NCBI GenBank assembly: GCA_036260255.1
Contig: DATAAF010000046.1
Coordinates: forward strand, 1 to 20,336
Direction of reading: 5' to 3'
DNA length: 20,336 nt
From: DASZJY01 sp036260255
GTDB taxonomy: Bacteria > Actinomycetota > Acidimicrobiia > Acidimicrobiales > AC-14
Shown: piece by piece, positions 1 to 6,446 of the stretch
How the letters are laid out: every line of letters begins with the position of its first letter
How positions within the stretch are numbered: the stretch's first letter is position 1
The notes under the pieces: model-generated
The model's input: the letters and a program-made list of their open reading frames with translations, nothing else
Databases searched by the model: none
Told to the model about the DNA's origin: nothing
Program-made: the position numbers and the translations under genes

Positions 1-117
1 CGCCGGATTCTCAAGCGCCACCTCTCGGACGTCGTCTACCGGCGGATGATGCGTGACCTCTACGGGGAGGTGACGGCGCCACGCCCACGCAGCGAGGATG
101 CCGTGCAGCCCGCTTGA
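1..117 (+). CDS. IS110-family transposase, C-terminal fragment (partial at window edge)
   Basis: An open frame runs from base 1 to a TGA at 115-117 and encodes 38 residues. It includes the segment RRILKRHLSDVVYRRM, which resembles the C-terminal end of IS110-family (DEDD plus serine-type) transposases, where a basic LKRxLSDxVYR helix precedes a short variable tail. The gene begins outside the window, so the catalytic residues cannot be checked. IS110 elements usually lack long terminal inverted repeats, and none is visible just downstream. The alternative is another basic DNA-binding protein. The call rests on one short motif. Confidence 0.6.
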   Translation, partial: RRILKRHLSDVVYRRMMRDLYGEVTAPRPRSEDAVQPA

Positions 118-134
118 CATAGGAGCTTCAGCAG

Positions 135-398
135 TCATCTACGCACGACCGCCCTCGCGCCATCAGCCCTGTGAGGGGGTCTTGGCGCGGACGCGCCCGC
201 TCTGGGCGTGACCAGGCCGTCGAGAAGCCGGCGGACCGAGCCCGCCACCTCGTCGACCGCCCGGTCGAACACCTCGGCGTTGGCTCTCGACGGCGCCCGG
301 TAGCCGCTCACCTTGCGGACGAACTGCAGCGCGGCGGCCCGGACCTCCTCGTCGGAGGCCGGCTCGCCACCGCGCAGGGTCACGATGCTCCGGCACAT
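135..398 (-). CDS. DUF2277 family protein
   Basis: 87 residues beginning MCRSIVTLRGGEPASDEEV and continuing with AALQFVRKVSGYRAPSRAN, which is the characteristic N-terminal and central signature of the DUF2277 family. The family is small (about 80-95 residues) and of unknown function; the invariant MCRSI start with its Cys is retained. The ATG at 398 is preceded on its own strand by AAGGTGGGG, a good ribosome binding site, which fixes the start against the much longer open frame that continues upstream. The C-terminal 25 residues are Ala/Arg/Pro-rich and probably unstructured. It is divergent from the ECF sigma gene, with a gap of about 130 bases that should hold both promoters. Confidence 0.85.
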   Translation of the reverse strand: MCRSIVTLRGGEPASDEEVRAAALQFVRKVSGYRAPSRANAEVFDRAVDEVAGSVRRLLDGLVTPRAGASAPRPPHRADGARAVVRR

Positions 399-530
399 GA
401 CCCCACCTTCGCGCGGCTCGGGAGTGACGCGACGGCGGTCCGGTGCCATGGACGGACATGGCGCCCGCCCCTTCCATGCTCTCCCCGACCACCCAGGCGC
501 CCGCCGACGCCCCCGGGGGGCTCCGGGCCA

Positions 531-1163
531 TTGCTTGAGCAGCTGCGGACGCCTGCCGATCCACTGCCCGTGCGCGCACGGGGACCGGGTCGCCCGGGAA
601 CGCTGGGCGAGCCGTTCGGCTCCGTCCTCGCCGCCGCCCGCACGGGCGCCCCCTGGGCGTTCGAGCGGCTCTGGCAGTCCCTCGGTCCGGTGGTGGCCGG
701 CTATCTGCGCCTCCAGGGGGCGCCCGAGCCCGACGACCTGACGAGCGAGGTGTTCCTCAGCGTGTTCACGAGCCTCGGGTCCTTCGAGGGCGACGAGGAC
801 CGGTTCCGCTCCTGGGTGTTCACCATCGCCCACCGCCGCCTGGTGGACGACTGGCGCCGGCGGGGGCGCCGCCCGGCCCTCGCCGACGGCGGTGAGCAGG
901 CGGAGCGACGGGCGGCGCAGGCGCCCGGCGGCGACGTCGAGGAGGAGGCGCTCCGCCGGCTGAGCGAGGACCGGGTGCGGCGCATCTGCGAGCGGCTCGC
1001 CCCCGACCAGCGGGACGTGATCCTGCTCCGGATGGTCGCCGGCATGTCGCTCGAGCAGACGGCCGAGGCGGTGGGGAAGACGACGATCGCGGTCAAGGCC
1101 CTCCAGCACCGGGGGGTCGCCGCCCTCCGCCGGCTCCTCGAGCGGGAGGGCGTATCCCTGTGA
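531..1163 (+). CDS. ECF (group 4) RNA polymerase sigma factor
   Basis: A sigma-70 family extracytoplasmic-function factor that would direct RNA polymerase to a dedicated promoter set. With the TTG at 531 the product has 210 residues. Region 2 lies at about 42-111, with DDLTSEVFLSVFTSL followed by RFRSWVFTIAHRRLVDDWRR. Region 4 lies at about 147-205, with LAPDQRDVILLRMVAGMSLEQTAEAVGKT, the helix-turn-helix for the -35 element. They are joined by an acidic Ala/Arg linker. The length fits the family. The start is uncertain: TTG 531 has a G6 run 10 bases upstream, GTG 570 would remove 13 residues, and the frame is open far upstream without conservation. The stop overlaps the start of the next gene, the classical arrangement for a sigma factor and its anti-sigma. 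Confidence 0.88.
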   Translation: MLEQLRTPADPLPVRARGPGRPGTLGEPFGSVLAAARTGAPWAFERLWQSLGPVVAGYLRLQGAPEPDDLTSEVFLSVFTSLGSFEGDEDRFRSWVFTIAHRRLVDDWRRRGRRPALADGGEQAERRAAQAPGGDVEEEALRRLSEDRVRRICERLAPDQRDVILLRMVAGMSLEQTAEAVGKTTIAVKALQHRGVAALRRLLEREGVSL

Positions 1164-2110
1164 GCGGGTGGGGCGATCACAACGACGAGATGCCCGGACC
1201 CGCTGCCTTCGACGACGCCACCGTGGAGGCCTTGCTGTCCGGTCGCCCCGTCGACGCCGGAGAGCTGGGCCCCCTTGCCGCGTTCGCCGAGGACGTGCGG
1301 TTCGCGGTCGACGGCCCCGCCCCCGCGCCCACCGCGGAGATGGCGAGGCTGCTGGCCGAGGGCATCCCGACGCCCACCGGCGTCACCCGGGCGGCGCTCG
1401 CTCCCCAGGGCGGCGCCCGGCACGCCGACGTCTCGAAGCGGAGGAAGACAATGACGATCACCGAACTGCTCGCCGCCCTCATGGCCAAGCTCGCCGGGCT
1501 CGGGGCGGCGTCCAAAGCCGCCCTCGGCCTCGGCGTGGCCGCCGCCAGCGTCACCGGCGCCGGCGCCGCCGGCGTCCTCCCCGACGCCGCCCAGCACGCG
1601 GTGGCCGAGGTCGTGGGCGCGGCGACGCCATTCGAGCTCGAGGACCCGCGGGACGCGGTGGCCGACGCCGGGGAGGACGCCGGTGCTCTGGTCGACGAGC
1701 CCGTCGACGGAGTCACCGACGGGGACGGGGGCGGGGGCGACGACCAGCCCGCCAACCACGGCGCGTGCGTGTCCGAGGCCGCCCACAACGCACCGCGCGG
1801 CCCCGGCGGCGACCACGGCCGGGCGGTGTCCGCCATCGCCCGCTCCGACTGCGGCAAGACGACGACCACCAGCTCGCCGAGCACGACCACAACCGTCGCC
1901 TCCCCGACGACCACGACGACCATCGACGACGACCAGACCACGCTCGACGCCAACCGTCGCCGGGGCGGCCCGGGCCACGGCGGGGGCAACCCGAACCACG
2001 GCAACTCGGGGCCGGGCAACTCGGGCAACGGCAGCTCCGGCAACGGCAACTCGGGGCCGGGCAACTCGGGCAACGGCGGAGGCCACGGTCACGGCCGGTC
2101 AGGCCGGTGA
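1160..2110 (+). CDS. Anti-sigma-like single-pass membrane protein with Thr- and Gly/Asn-rich C-terminus
   Basis: 316 residues starting at a GTG that overlaps the sigma stop (GTGA), so it is probably translationally coupled to the ECF gene. The N-terminus (about 17-70: FDDATVEALLSGRPVDAGEL, then a LAAFAEDVR-type helix and an AEMARLLAEG helix) resembles the short sigma-binding region of actinobacterial RsdA-like anti-sigma factors. No zinc HxxxCxxC motif is present. Residues 118-140 form an Ala/Gly-rich hydrophobic segment that is probably one membrane helix. Beyond it are an acidic segment, two Cys (203, 231), a Thr/Ser/Pro-rich stretch (234-255) and a Gly/Asn/Ser/His-rich tail (269-314) built on a 35-bp direct repeat. 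Topology is inferred as cytoplasmic N-terminus and exported low-complexity C-terminus. Anti-sigma function is inferred from position and the N-terminal pattern. Confidence 0.68.
   Translation: MSGWGDHNDEMPGPAAFDDATVEALLSGRPVDAGELGPLAAFAEDVRFAVDGPAPAPTAEMARLLAEGIPTPTGVTRAALAPQGGARHADVSKRRKTMTITELLAALMAKLAGLGAASKAALGLGVAAASVTGAGAAGVLPDAAQHAVAEVVGAATPFELEDPRDAVADAGEDAGALVDEPVDGVTDGDGGGGDDQPANHGACVSEAAHNAPRGPGGDHGRAVSAIARSDCGKTTTTSSPSTTTTVASPTTTTTIDDDQTTLDANRRRGGPGHGGGNPNHGNSGPGNSGNGSSGNGNSGPGNSGNGGGHGHGRSGR
1998..2077 (+). repeat. 35-bp perfect direct repeat encoding the Gly/Asn/Ser-rich tail
   Basis: Bases 1998-2032 and 2043-2077 are identical, separated by 10 bases, and sit inside the anti-sigma-like gene. 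They encode the repeated GNSGPGNSGNG peptide. The period is a multiple of three (45), so copy-number change keeps the reading frame. Confidence 0.9.
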
Positions 2111-2127
2111 GGTGGCTGTCCGCGACA

Positions 2128-2133
2128 GAGGAG
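2128..2133 (+). promoter_or_regulatory. Ribosome binding site that fixes the STAS gene start
   Basis: GAGGAG lies 5 bases before the GTG at 2139 but 14 bases before the alternative ATG at 2148, which favours the GTG start. Confidence 0.7.
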
Positions 2134-2138
2134 CCCTC

Positions 2139-2501
2139 GTGACTCTCATGAGATCGGCGCCGGCCCGGACCGTCCCGGCCGGCCCGGTCTTCGGCGGCTG
2201 CACCTGGACGTCGGCGGCGGCGGGAACCGCGGTCGTCGGCATGCGCGGGGAAATCGACGCCATCGCCATCCCGTCGCTGTCCGGCTGTCTCGACGACGCC
2301 ATCGGGGCCGGCCACCGCGAGGTCGTACTGGACATGGCCGAGGTGTCGTTCATCGACTCGGTGGGGCTGGCCGCCATCGTGGCGGCGAAGAAGCGCCTCG
2401 CCAACCACGCCGGCACGCTGACCCTGCGCCGGCCCACCCCCCACGTGCGCAAGCTGCTGGAGATCACCGGCCTCACCGGCTTCGTGCCGGTGGAGAGCTG
2501 A
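2139..2501 (+). CDS. STAS-domain anti-sigma factor antagonist (anti-anti-sigma)
   Basis: 120 residues, the normal size for a single STAS-domain antagonist of the RsbV/SpoIIAA type. These bind an HATPase anti-sigma kinase and release its sigma factor, and are switched off by phosphorylation. The core is MRGEIDAIAIPSLSGCLDDA, then VVLDMAEVSFIDSVGLAAIV, where Ser74 in the FIDSVGL loop is the expected phosphorylated Ser. The C-terminal helix with VRKLLEITGL is also typical. It follows the anti-sigma-like gene by 28 bases, so the three genes 531-2501 probably form one operon. No kinase gene lies in the window, so the partner is unknown. It is convergent with the deiminase gene, which ends 18 bases further on. 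Confidence 0.9.
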   Translation: MTLMRSAPARTVPAGPVFGGCTWTSAAAGTAVVGMRGEIDAIAIPSLSGCLDDAIGAGHREVVLDMAEVSFIDSVGLAAIVAAKKRLANHAGTLTLRRPTPHVRKLLEITGLTGFVPVES

Positions 2502-2519
2502 GGAGGAGCGCGGCGGGAC

Positions 2520-3839
2520 TCAGCCCGGGCCCCGCCGCAGGTACTTCTTGATGCAGTGGAGGGCACCCAGGTTCTGGGCGAAGTAGTGGTAGTCGCCCAG
2601 CTGGACGACGTCGAAGCCCAGCCCCTCCCAGATCCTCTTGTTCGCCTCGTCGGTGGCGCGCAGGGCCTTCCACGGCCCGTGCCCGTAGGTCGGGAGCCAG
2701 ACGCGCCGGGAGCCCTCGGTGATCTCGACCAGGCAGTTGTTGGAGGTGGCGAAGTACCACTGCCGCAACCGCTCGCCGGGGTAGTCGACGTACACCCTCG
2801 GCAGCGGCGTTCGGATCACGTCGAATCCCAGGCGCTTGAGCCGGCGGGCGATCTCGTCGAAGGCCAGAGCCAGCGCGTGGTCGGGAAGCCGCTCGCCGAG
2901 GATGTCGGCGGCGGACGCCGGAGAGCCGACCAGCACCCGGTAGCGGCCGGTGGCGGGGTTGCGCCCGGCCAGGCTCAGGAACATGTCGATGTGGAAGACC
3001 GGCTGCAGGGAGCCGGCCCCCGCACCGACGTCCTCGGTCCACCACTCGCCCCCGCGGCGGAACCGCCGGGGCGCCAGCAGCTCCTCCGGTATGGGTCGGG
3101 CCAACCCGAGGAAATGGAGCCGGCGCCGGCGGTCGAAGGTCCGCACGAACAGGTCGTTGGCCCGCGTGGCCGGTGACCCGTCTCCGATGAGCACGGGTGC
3201 CGACTCCCGCCAGGTGTCCAGCGTCTTGGTCAGGTAGTCGGCTCCGACGAGGACGAAGTCGTCGCCCACCAGCACGTTGCCGCCCTGGAAGTAGAGCGGC
3301 GCCTGGGTGGCCTGGATGTCCGTCGCCTCGGCGACGAGGTCGGCGATCAGGCCGTCGCCATAGCGCGGGAAGGAGAAGGGCTCCACGAGGAAGGTCCGGG
3401 GCGGCTCGGCGCCCACGTCGGTCACCGCGACGTAGCCGTCCTCGGCCCACACCGAGAACGACAGGTAGTCGGGCGACTCGATGACGGTCGGGGCGTTTTC
3501 CCGCCGCTCGCGGTCGACGATCCGCCGGAGGTCGTCGGCGACGTCGGGGTGGACGAGCACGGTGAGCTCGCACCCGGAGGGCAGGGTGCGGAAGAGCTCG
3601 GCGAAGGTGCCCTCCAGGGTGAAGTCGCCCTCGGCGTACGGCGGGTAGCACAACAGCAGGTGGCGGAGCGCGCCGTGGGCGCTGGAGACGATCGCCGGGT
3701 CCACCGGGGCGGCCGGCGCCGCCGTGGTGGCGAGCAGGTCGAAGGCGGTGATCCCTGCGCGCAGGACGGCGGTGGAGGGTTGACGGTCGCGCCGGGGGAT
3801 GGCCGCCGGCGTGCGCAGCTCGTTCACGTACTCGGGCAC
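2520..3839 (-). CDS. Peptidylarginine/agmatine deiminase-like enzyme (guanidino-group modifying superfamily)
   Basis: With a GTG start at 3839 the product has 439 residues. It shows the catalytic landmarks of the pentein guanidino-modifying enzymes (agmatine deiminase, bacterial peptidylarginine deiminase): WAEDGY at 131-136 with the substrate-binding Asp134, FQGGN at 184-188, HIDM at 283-286 with His283, and the nucleophile Cys429 in LGALHCIKKYL close to the C-terminus. The expected activity is hydrolysis of a guanidino group to an ureido product plus ammonia. The substrate cannot be told from sequence, and the protein is longer than typical agmatine deiminases (about 350-370). No signal peptide is visible, so it is probably cytoplasmic. 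The start is uncertain: GTG 3839 lacks a clear ribosome binding site, and GTG 3827 or an upstream start overlapping the divergent gene are possible. Confidence 0.8.
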   Translation of the reverse strand: MPEYVNELRTPAAIPRRDRQPSTAVLRAGITAFDLLATTAAPAAPVDPAIVSSAHGALRHLLLCYPPYAEGDFTLEGTFAELFRTLPSGCELTVLVHPDVADDLRRIVDRERRENAPTVIESPDYLSFSVWAEDGYVAVTDVGAEPPRTFLVEPFSFPRYGDGLIADLVAEATDIQATQAPLYFQGGNVLVGDDFVLVGADYLTKTLDTWRESAPVLIGDGSPATRANDLFVRTFDRRRRLHFLGLARPIPEELLAPRRFRRGGEWWTEDVGAGAGSLQPVFHIDMFLSLAGRNPATGRYRVLVGSPASAADILGERLPDHALALAFDEIARRLKRLGFDVIRTPLPRVYVDYPGERLRQWYFATSNNCLVEITEGSRRVWLPTYGHGPWKALRATDEANKRIWEGLGFDVVQLGDYHYFAQNLGALHCIKKYLRRGPG

Positions 3840-3890
3840 GCGTTGATGCTGCCACCGCCGGGTGGGTAGGAACAGACGTGTTCGCGAGGC

Positions 3891-3898
3891 AGAGGAGG
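3891..3898 (+). promoter_or_regulatory. Ribosome binding site for the BON-domain gene
   Basis: AGAGGAGG ends 5 bases before the TTG at 3904. It selects this rare start over the in-frame GTG at 3862, which has no comparable site. Confidence 0.75.
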
Positions 3899-3903
3899 TC
3901 ACG

Positions 3904-4383
3904 TTGAGGAAGCTCGTGCGCAAGGGCCGGTTCGTCACGGCCGCCACCGTCGGTGCCGCCGTCGCCTACTTCGCCGACCCCGACAACGGCCGGTCGCGCC
4001 GGGTGCGGGCGAAGGACCAGCTGGGCGCCATGATGCGCCGCCGCCGCCGCGAGGCCGAGCAGCTGTCCCGCCACACCGCGAACGTGGCCGCCGGAGAGGC
4101 CGCCCAGGCGCGGGGTGCAGGCGAGCCCAAACCCGTCGACGACGTCGACGTGGTCCATGCCGTGAAGCAGGCCCTCTCGGAGCTCGGTGTGCCGACGTCC
4201 GACCTCACCGTCGACGTGGTCGAGGGCACCGCCGCCCTCAGGGGCCAGGTCCCGAGCGAGGAGGACAAGACCAAGGTCGAGCAGGCGGTGGGGCGCGTCC
4301 CCGGGGTCCAGAGGGTCGAGAGCTGGCTCCACCTCCCCGGCCAGCCGGCGCCCAACAAGGCGTCGGCGCTGCAGGCGTCCTGA
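3904..4383 (+). CDS. BON-domain protein with N-terminal membrane segment
   Basis: 159 residues from TTG 3904. Residues 9-24 are hydrophobic (FVTAATVGAAVAYF) and are followed by the basic motif DPDNGRSRRVRAKDQ, a pattern common in actinobacterial YtxH-like envelope proteins just after a short membrane helix. A basic coiled stretch (43-60) follows. Residues about 79-146 form one BON domain: VVHAVKQALSELGV, then LTVDVVEGTAALRGQVPSEEDKTKVEQAV and VPGVQRVESWLHL. BON domains bind phospholipid or other envelope surfaces and occur in osmotic-stress proteins such as OsmY. It is divergent from the deiminase gene and convergent with recQ, with 21 bases between the stops. A stress-envelope role is inferred from the family. 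Confidence 0.82.
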   Translation: MRKLVRKGRFVTAATVGAAVAYFADPDNGRSRRVRAKDQLGAMMRRRRREAEQLSRHTANVAAGEAAQARGAGEPKPVDDVDVVHAVKQALSELGVPTSDLTVDVVEGTAALRGQVPSEEDKTKVEQAVGRVPGVQRVESWLHLPGQPAPNKASALQAS

Positions 4384-4392
4384 CGTGGCGGC

Positions 4393-4420
4393 GCGCCCGT
4401 CGCGTCAGCCGGACGGGCGC
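4393..4420. terminator. Hairpin between convergent BON and RecQ genes
   Basis: GCGCCCGTC (4393-4401) and GACGGGCGC (4412-4420) are a perfect 9-bp inverted repeat with a 10-base loop, lying between and partly inside two convergent stops. There is no T tract, so it is at best a GC-rich bidirectional terminator or transcript-end hairpin. Confidence 0.4.
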
Positions 4421-5823
4421 AGGAGGTCACCGGCGGCGACCAGGTCGAGGTCAAGGGTCTTGTAGCCCACCGAGTCGAAGAACACGGTGACGACGTCACC
4501 CTCGTACCCCAGCACCTGGCCGTCGCCCCACGTCGTGTGGGTCACCCGCGTGTTCACGGCGAACGGCGCCCGGCCCGGCGAGGAGCCCGCCTCCCCGTTC
4601 TCGGACGCGGCGCACTGGTCGCAGTTGCCGCACGGGCCGTGGAGCTGCTCACCGAAGTAGCCGAGGAGGAGCCGGCGCCGGCACGCCCTCGCCTCGGCGT
4701 AGGCCTGCATCATCTCCACCCTCGACCGCTCGACGCGCCGGCGGGTCTCGTCGTCGCCGCCGGAGGCGAAGAACCGCCGCACACCGAGGTCCTCGGGCCG
4801 GTAGAACAGCACCGCCTCGGCGGGATCCCCGTCCCGCCCGGCCCGGCCGATCTCCTGGTAGTAGGCGTCCAGGGACTCGGCCGCGTCGTGGTGGTGGACG
4901 AAACGCACGTCGGGCTTGTCGATGCCCATGCCGAAGGCGGTGGTCGCGACGATCACCCGAACGTCGCCCTCGGTGAACGCCGCCTGGGTGGCGTTGCGCT
5001 CGGCCGCCGGGAGGCCGGCGTGGTAGGGGGCGGCCGCCACCCGCCGCGACTGCAGGGCCTCGGCCACCTCCTCGGCCGACCGCCGGGTGGCGACGTAGAC
5101 GATCCCGGCACCCTGGGTCGTCGCCGCCCGTTCCACCGCCGCCGCCCGCTTGTCGGCGGCGTCCACGAAGCGCTCCACCGAGAGGGAGATGTTGGGACGG
5201 TCGAACCCTCGCACCACGAGGACGGCGTCGCGGAGCTCGAGACGCTCGACGATCTCCTCCCGCACCGGCGGGGCGGCAGTGGCGGTGAGGGCGAGCACGG
5301 GCGGTCGCCCGACGGCGGCCACCACCGACGCCAGCCCGAGGTAGTCGGGGCGGAAGTCGTGGCCCCAGGCGCTGATGCAGTGGGCCTCGTCGACGACGAA
5401 CAGCGACGGTCGGGCGGCGGAGATCTCCGCCACCACCTCCTCCTTGGCCAACTGCTCGGGAGCGAGGAACACGAACTCGACGTCGCCCGAGGCCAGGTGG
5501 TCGAGAGCCCGGCGGCGGTCGGCGGCGCCCATCTGGGAGTTCGCCTCGGCGGCGGTGACGTCGTTGGCCAGCAGCGAGCGGACCTGGTCGCGCTGGAGGG
5601 CGATGAGCGGCGACACCACCACGGTGGGCCCCGGGATCAGCAGCGCCGCCAGCTGGTAGATGGCCGACTTGCCCCAGCCCGTCGGCAGCACGGCCAGGGT
5701 GTCGCGCCCCGAGGCGGCGGCGCGGATCGCCTCCTCCTGGCCGGCGCGGAGACGGTCGAAGCCGAAGGTCTCGCGGGCCAGGCGGCGGATGCGGCGGCGG
5801 TCGGGCGCCCGGCGGGTGCTCAG
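4405..5823 (-). CDS. recQ: RecQ-type ATP-dependent DNA helicase (start unresolved)
   Basis: A 3'-5' DNA helicase acting in recombination and fork repair. Counting from a CTG at 5823 it has 472 residues. Motif I is PTGWGKSA (47-54), the DEAH box is at 145-148, VLALTATA is motif III (176-183), and QEIGRAGRDG is motif VI (323-332). The zinc-binding Cys set of the RecQ-Ct region is C381, C398, C401, C404. The winged-helix and HRDC regions of longer RecQ proteins are missing. Instead the C-terminus (about 421-465) is a small beta-rich module with RVTHTTWGDGQVLGYEGDVVTVFFD, similar to DUF3553-like tails. No ATG, GTG or TTG precedes the helicase core in frame: the only nearby option is CTG 5823, overlapping the upstream stop as CTGA, or a frameshift from the upstream ORF. 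Confidence 0.9.
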   Translation of the reverse strand: MSTRRAPDRRRIRRLARETFGFDRLRAGQEEAIRAAASGRDTLAVLPTGWGKSAIYQLAALLIPGPTVVVSPLIALQRDQVRSLLANDVTAAEANSQMGAADRRRALDHLASGDVEFVFLAPEQLAKEEVVAEISAARPSLFVVDEAHCISAWGHDFRPDYLGLASVVAAVGRPPVLALTATAAPPVREEIVERLELRDAVLVVRGFDRPNISLSVERFVDAADKRAAAVERAATTQGAGIVYVATRRSAEEVAEALQSRRVAAAPYHAGLPAAERNATQAAFTEGDVRVIVATTAFGMGIDKPDVRFVHHHDAAESLDAYYQEIGRAGRDGDPAEAVLFYRPEDLGVRRFFASGGDDETRRRVERSRVEMMQAYAEARACRRRLLLGYFGEQLHGPCGNCDQCAASENGEAGSSPGRAPFAVNTRVTHTTWGDGQVLGYEGDVVTVFFDSVGYKTLDLDLVAAGDLLRPSG

Positions 5824-6017
5824 GCCGGGGCCCCGGGGTCGGGCTCGTCGGGCTCGTCGGGCTCGGGCCGGCCGAAGGGATCCTGGAACGACTCCGGCCC
5901 GGCGACCGCCCCCTCGTCGCCGACGGTCGTCCGCCCTCCGTAGCCGGGCTCGCCCGGCGTGCTGGCGCCGGGCGACGAGGCGGCCGCGCCCTGGCGGTCC
6001 TCCGGTGCTGTCGGCAT
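5820..6017 (-). CDS. 65-residue acidic Pro/Glu-rich ORF upstream of recQ (leader peptide gene or displaced RecQ N-terminus)
   Basis: The ATG at 6017 is preceded on its strand by GGGGGAGG, the only good initiation signal for the whole minus-strand block. The product is Pro/Gly/Asp/Glu-rich and ends in a repeated PDEPDEPD stretch encoded by a GAGCCCGAC repeat. Its TGA overlaps the CTG from which the RecQ frame could start. I recognise no domain. Either it is a small coupled protein, or it is the true disordered N-terminus of RecQ separated from the helicase by a one-base change, for which the short-period repeat is an obvious place. I cannot decide between these from sequence alone. Confidence 0.45.
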   Translation of the reverse strand: MPTAPEDRQGAAASSPGASTPGEPGYGGRTTVGDEGAVAGPESFQDPFGRPEPDEPDEPDPGAPA

Positions 6018-6086
6018 TGCCTCCCCCTACCCACGTGAGCCGAGCAGTCATCGCGACCGACGCTGTAGCTTGCCCGCAGACGGCAG

Positions 6087-6446
6087 ATGACCGAACACTC
6101 CGAAGCGAGCACCGAGGGCCAGGACACGGCCGTGCTCCGGTACCTCGCGGCCATGGAGACCCGGCGCACGGCCCCCGACACCCTCCCGGAGCCCGACGAG
6201 GCGGCCGGGGCCCTGGCCGGCTTCGACCCACCCGAGGAGGAGGAGCGTCCCGAGCTGGAGGATGAGCTGGCCGCCTGGACTCCGGGCAGCGCCGGCAACC
6301 TGGCCCGGCTCGAGGAGGACTTCGTCGCCGCCGCCGCCGACTACGGGCGGCGGCACGGCGTCGACTACGAGGGGTGGCGGAACGCGGGGGTCCCCGAGGA
6401 CGTCCTGCGCAGGGCAGGGATCGCTCCGGGCGACGCCCCCTCATGA
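6087..6446 (+). CDS. Small acidic conserved actinobacterial protein of unknown function
   Basis: 119 residues. The N-terminus has AVLRYLAAMETRR and the C-terminus has LEEDFVAAAADYGRRHGVDY followed by WRNAGVPEDVLRRAGI. This resembles a small protein family I know from actinobacterial genomes, with a YL(R/A)A(L/M)E N-terminal helix and a YGxRxGIxYxxWRxxGVxxxVLxxAGI end; no function is established. The middle is Glu/Pro-rich (66-85). The ATG has only a weak upstream ribosome site; a -10-like TAGCTT at 6066-6071 would give a very short leader. It is divergent from the recQ block (69-base gap), and its TGA overlaps the ATG of the phosphatase gene, implying coupled translation. Confidence 0.7.
   Translation: MTEHSEASTEGQDTAVLRYLAAMETRRTAPDTLPEPDEAAGALAGFDPPEEEERPELEDELAAWTPGSAGNLARLEEDFVAAAADYGRRHGVDYEGWRNAGVPEDVLRRAGIAPGDAPS

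Noticed and set aside
701..2092. Long minus-strand open frame opposite the sigma/anti-sigma genes
   Set aside because: Antisense shadow of GC-rich coding DNA; Val/Arg/Gly-rich with no motif, while the plus strand carries clear families.
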